This document shows positions 13,559-14,693 of a DNA stretch of 14,693 nt, piece by piece (within the stretch, counting starts at the first letter, position 1; the number at the start of each line of letters is the position of its first letter). Source of the DNA: Candidatus Roizmanbacteria bacterium RIFCSPLOWO2_01_FULL_44_13 (GTDB lineage: Bacteria; Patescibacteriota; Microgenomatia; UBA1406; GWC2-37-13). A program made the position numbers and the translations under genes. The notes beneath the pieces are model-generated. The model was given only the letters and a program-made list of their open reading frames with translations. It was not told the DNA's origin and searched no databases. Where the stretch lies: the NCBI GenBank assembly GCA_001789855.1, contig MGAT01000002.1:1367-16059 (forward strand). Direction: 5' to 3'.

Positions 13559-14693
13559 ATGATCGACAAAATTATTCGCCTTCTTTATTATATTTTGTTT
13601 TTTATTACTCCCCTTGTTATGTATCCGGCGACTTCGGAAATCTTTGAATTCAACAAAATGCTTTTTATTTATTTAATTACCGCTTCGATTACCTTTTTCT
13701 GGATCGTAAAGATGATCGTTAATAGGAAGATTATACTGAAAAAAACTTTTCTTGACATTCCGATTGTTTTATTTTTGTTGAGCCAGATTATCTCGACTAT
13801 TTTTTCGATCGATCGGCATACTTCCCTATTCGGTTATTACGGCCGTTTCAACGGCGGGTTGATGTCGGTCATTTCTTACATCTTGCTCTATTACGGTTTT
13901 ATTTCCAACAGCCTCGACTTTAAAAAAATTATCAAGTTGACGCTTTTGAGCTCTTTAGTTGTCATTCTTTGGGGATTGCCCGGGCACTTTGGCCGTGACC
14001 TTACGTGCCCCGTCTTTAATACAGTGTTGTCGGCTACCTCGGGACAATTAAACGCTAATACTTTGAAAAATTTTTGGACAACAGGATTCAATAACTCATG
14101 TTGGAGCCGTGAGACGAATGTCTTTGACCCGGCCTCCCGACTGTTTTCGACGCTCGGCCAACCGAACTGGCTGGGGGCATACCTCGCAATAAATTTTTTT
14201 ATCGGTCTGTATTTTTTGATAAAAAACAAAGACGATACCAAATATCTTGTGCTGAGTACTTTATACCTATTCCTTAATTTTTCCACCATTCTTTTTACCC
14301 GTTCCCGCTCGTCTTTGATGGCCATAGGAGCCGGTTTGATATTGTTTTTGATTTATTATTTGCTATCCGTTAAAGTCGACTTTAAAAAAATAGTTTTGAC
14401 TTTGTTGTTTATTATTGTCGTGCCGGCAATTCTTTTTAAAACAGGAATACAGAGAATAGATAAATTTTTTCAGTTACCAAACAATCCGCCAGCCGGGGGA
14501 TCAACTATAAATAATCAATCACTAAACGTTCCGTCAGAAATTACCGAATCACTCGATATAAGGAAAATTGTCTGGAAGGGAGCGGTAGATTTGGGATTAA
14601 GATTCCCGATCACAGGGAGCGGTGTCGAAACCTTTGCCTATAGCTATTTTCTTACCCGGCCGGCGGCTCACAACGAAACCTCCGAGTGGGATT
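13559..14693 (+). CDS. O-antigen ligase / Wzy-type polytopic membrane protein (3'-truncated by window edge)
   Basis: 378 codons are open to the end of the window without a stop. The protein is strongly hydrophobic, with roughly eight or more membrane segments, beginning MIDKIIRLLYYILFFITPLVMYPATSE. Family-like features are GYYGRFNGGLMSVISYILLYYGF (about residues 96-118), the RLFSTLGQPNWLGAYLA segment that resembles the RxxSTxGNPNxxAxYL pattern of O-antigen ligases, TRSRSSLMAIGAG, a periplasmic loop, and PITGSGVETFAY with HNETSEW near the window end, matching the conserved PxxGxGxxxF...HN block. Such proteins transfer or polymerise lipid-linked glycans at the outer face of the membrane; whether this one acts on polysaccharide or on protein (oligosaccharyltransferase) is not decidable here. 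It is divergent from mreB. Confidence 0.88.
   Translation, partial: MIDKIIRLLYYILFFITPLVMYPATSEIFEFNKMLFIYLITASITFFWIVKMIVNRKIILKKTFLDIPIVLFLLSQIISTIFSIDRHTSLFGYYGRFNGGLMSVISYILLYYGFISNSLDFKKIIKLTLLSSLVVILWGLPGHFGRDLTCPVFNTVLSATSGQLNANTLKNFWTTGFNNSCWSRETNVFDPASRLFSTLGQPNWLGAYLAINFFIGLYFLIKNKDDTKYLVLSTLYLFLNFSTILFTRSRSSLMAIGAGLILFLIYYLLSVKVDFKKIVLTLLFIIVVPAILFKTGIQRIDKFFQLPNNPPAGGSTINNQSLNVPSEITESLDIRKIVWKGAVDLGLRFPITGSGVETFAYSYFLTRPAAHNETSEWD
13587..13592 (-). promoter_or_regulatory. Candidate -10 box of mreB inside the divergent gene
   Basis: Consensus TATAAT on the minus strand, 29 nt before the mreB ATG and within codons 10-12 of the divergent gene. The -35 is unclear. It would give a leader of about 23 nt without a Shine-Dalgarno. 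It is listed because the two start codons leave no intergenic DNA for a promoter. Confidence 0.45.

Noticed and set aside
13891..14325. 144-codon minus-strand reading frame
   Set aside because: It is the shadow of the O-antigen-ligase-like gene, which is open on the plus strand from 13559 to the window end with convincing family features.

Overview
The window (about 45% GC by eye, standard code with UGA used as stop) looks like a Candidate Phyla Radiation (Patescibacteria) genome, most likely Microgenomates-like. The reasons are a divergent, intron-free 16S rRNA whose universal primer sites carry compensated substitutions, a 16S gene not followed by 23S/5S, tRNAs without encoded CCA, very tight gene packing, and several protein architectures I associate with that group. 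The placement is an inference; a 16S tree would settle it.

Layout. (1) Bases 1-6033, minus strand, in transcription order: a membrane-anchored tandem AAA+ ATPase of the ClpB/ClpC type, a fusion of a DNPH1-like nucleotide N-hydrolase with dTMP kinase, a small anchored Ig-like protein, galU, then after a 251-bp structured spacer rpsB and tsf (tsf runs off the left edge). (2) 6107-8542, plus strand: a large double ATP-grasp ligase. (3) 8546-8695, minus strand: tRNA-Val(UAC) and tRNA-Ile(GAU). (4) 8727-10762, plus strand: a two-gene operon of a PRC/MgtE_N/CBS protein and a divergent DUF62 (SAM hydroxide adenosyltransferase/halogenase superfamily) protein. (5) 10831-12338, minus strand: 16S rRNA with its promoter region. 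(6) mreB (minus) head-to-head with an O-antigen-ligase/Wzy-like membrane protein (plus, running off the right edge).

Regulation. Most genes that begin a transcript have a recognisable -10 box 5-9 nt in front of the start codon, several with a -35 box at exactly 17 bp (rpsB, the Ig-like gene, the O-antigen-ligase-like gene). Transcription would then start at or within a few bases of the start codon, so leaderless or nearly leaderless mRNA appears to be the rule here. The 16S keeps a normal anti-Shine-Dalgarno 3' end, and the operon-internal tsf has a good Shine-Dalgarno sequence.

Together the genes cover translation (rpsB, tsf, 16S, two tRNAs), nucleotide metabolism (DNPH1-TMPK fusion), and envelope and shape (galU, MreB, the O-antigen-ligase-like protein). 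The products of unknown substrate (double ATP-grasp, membrane AAA+, CBS/DUF62 pair) are the most open parts. I found no CRISPR array, insertion sequence, prophage or obvious defence system.
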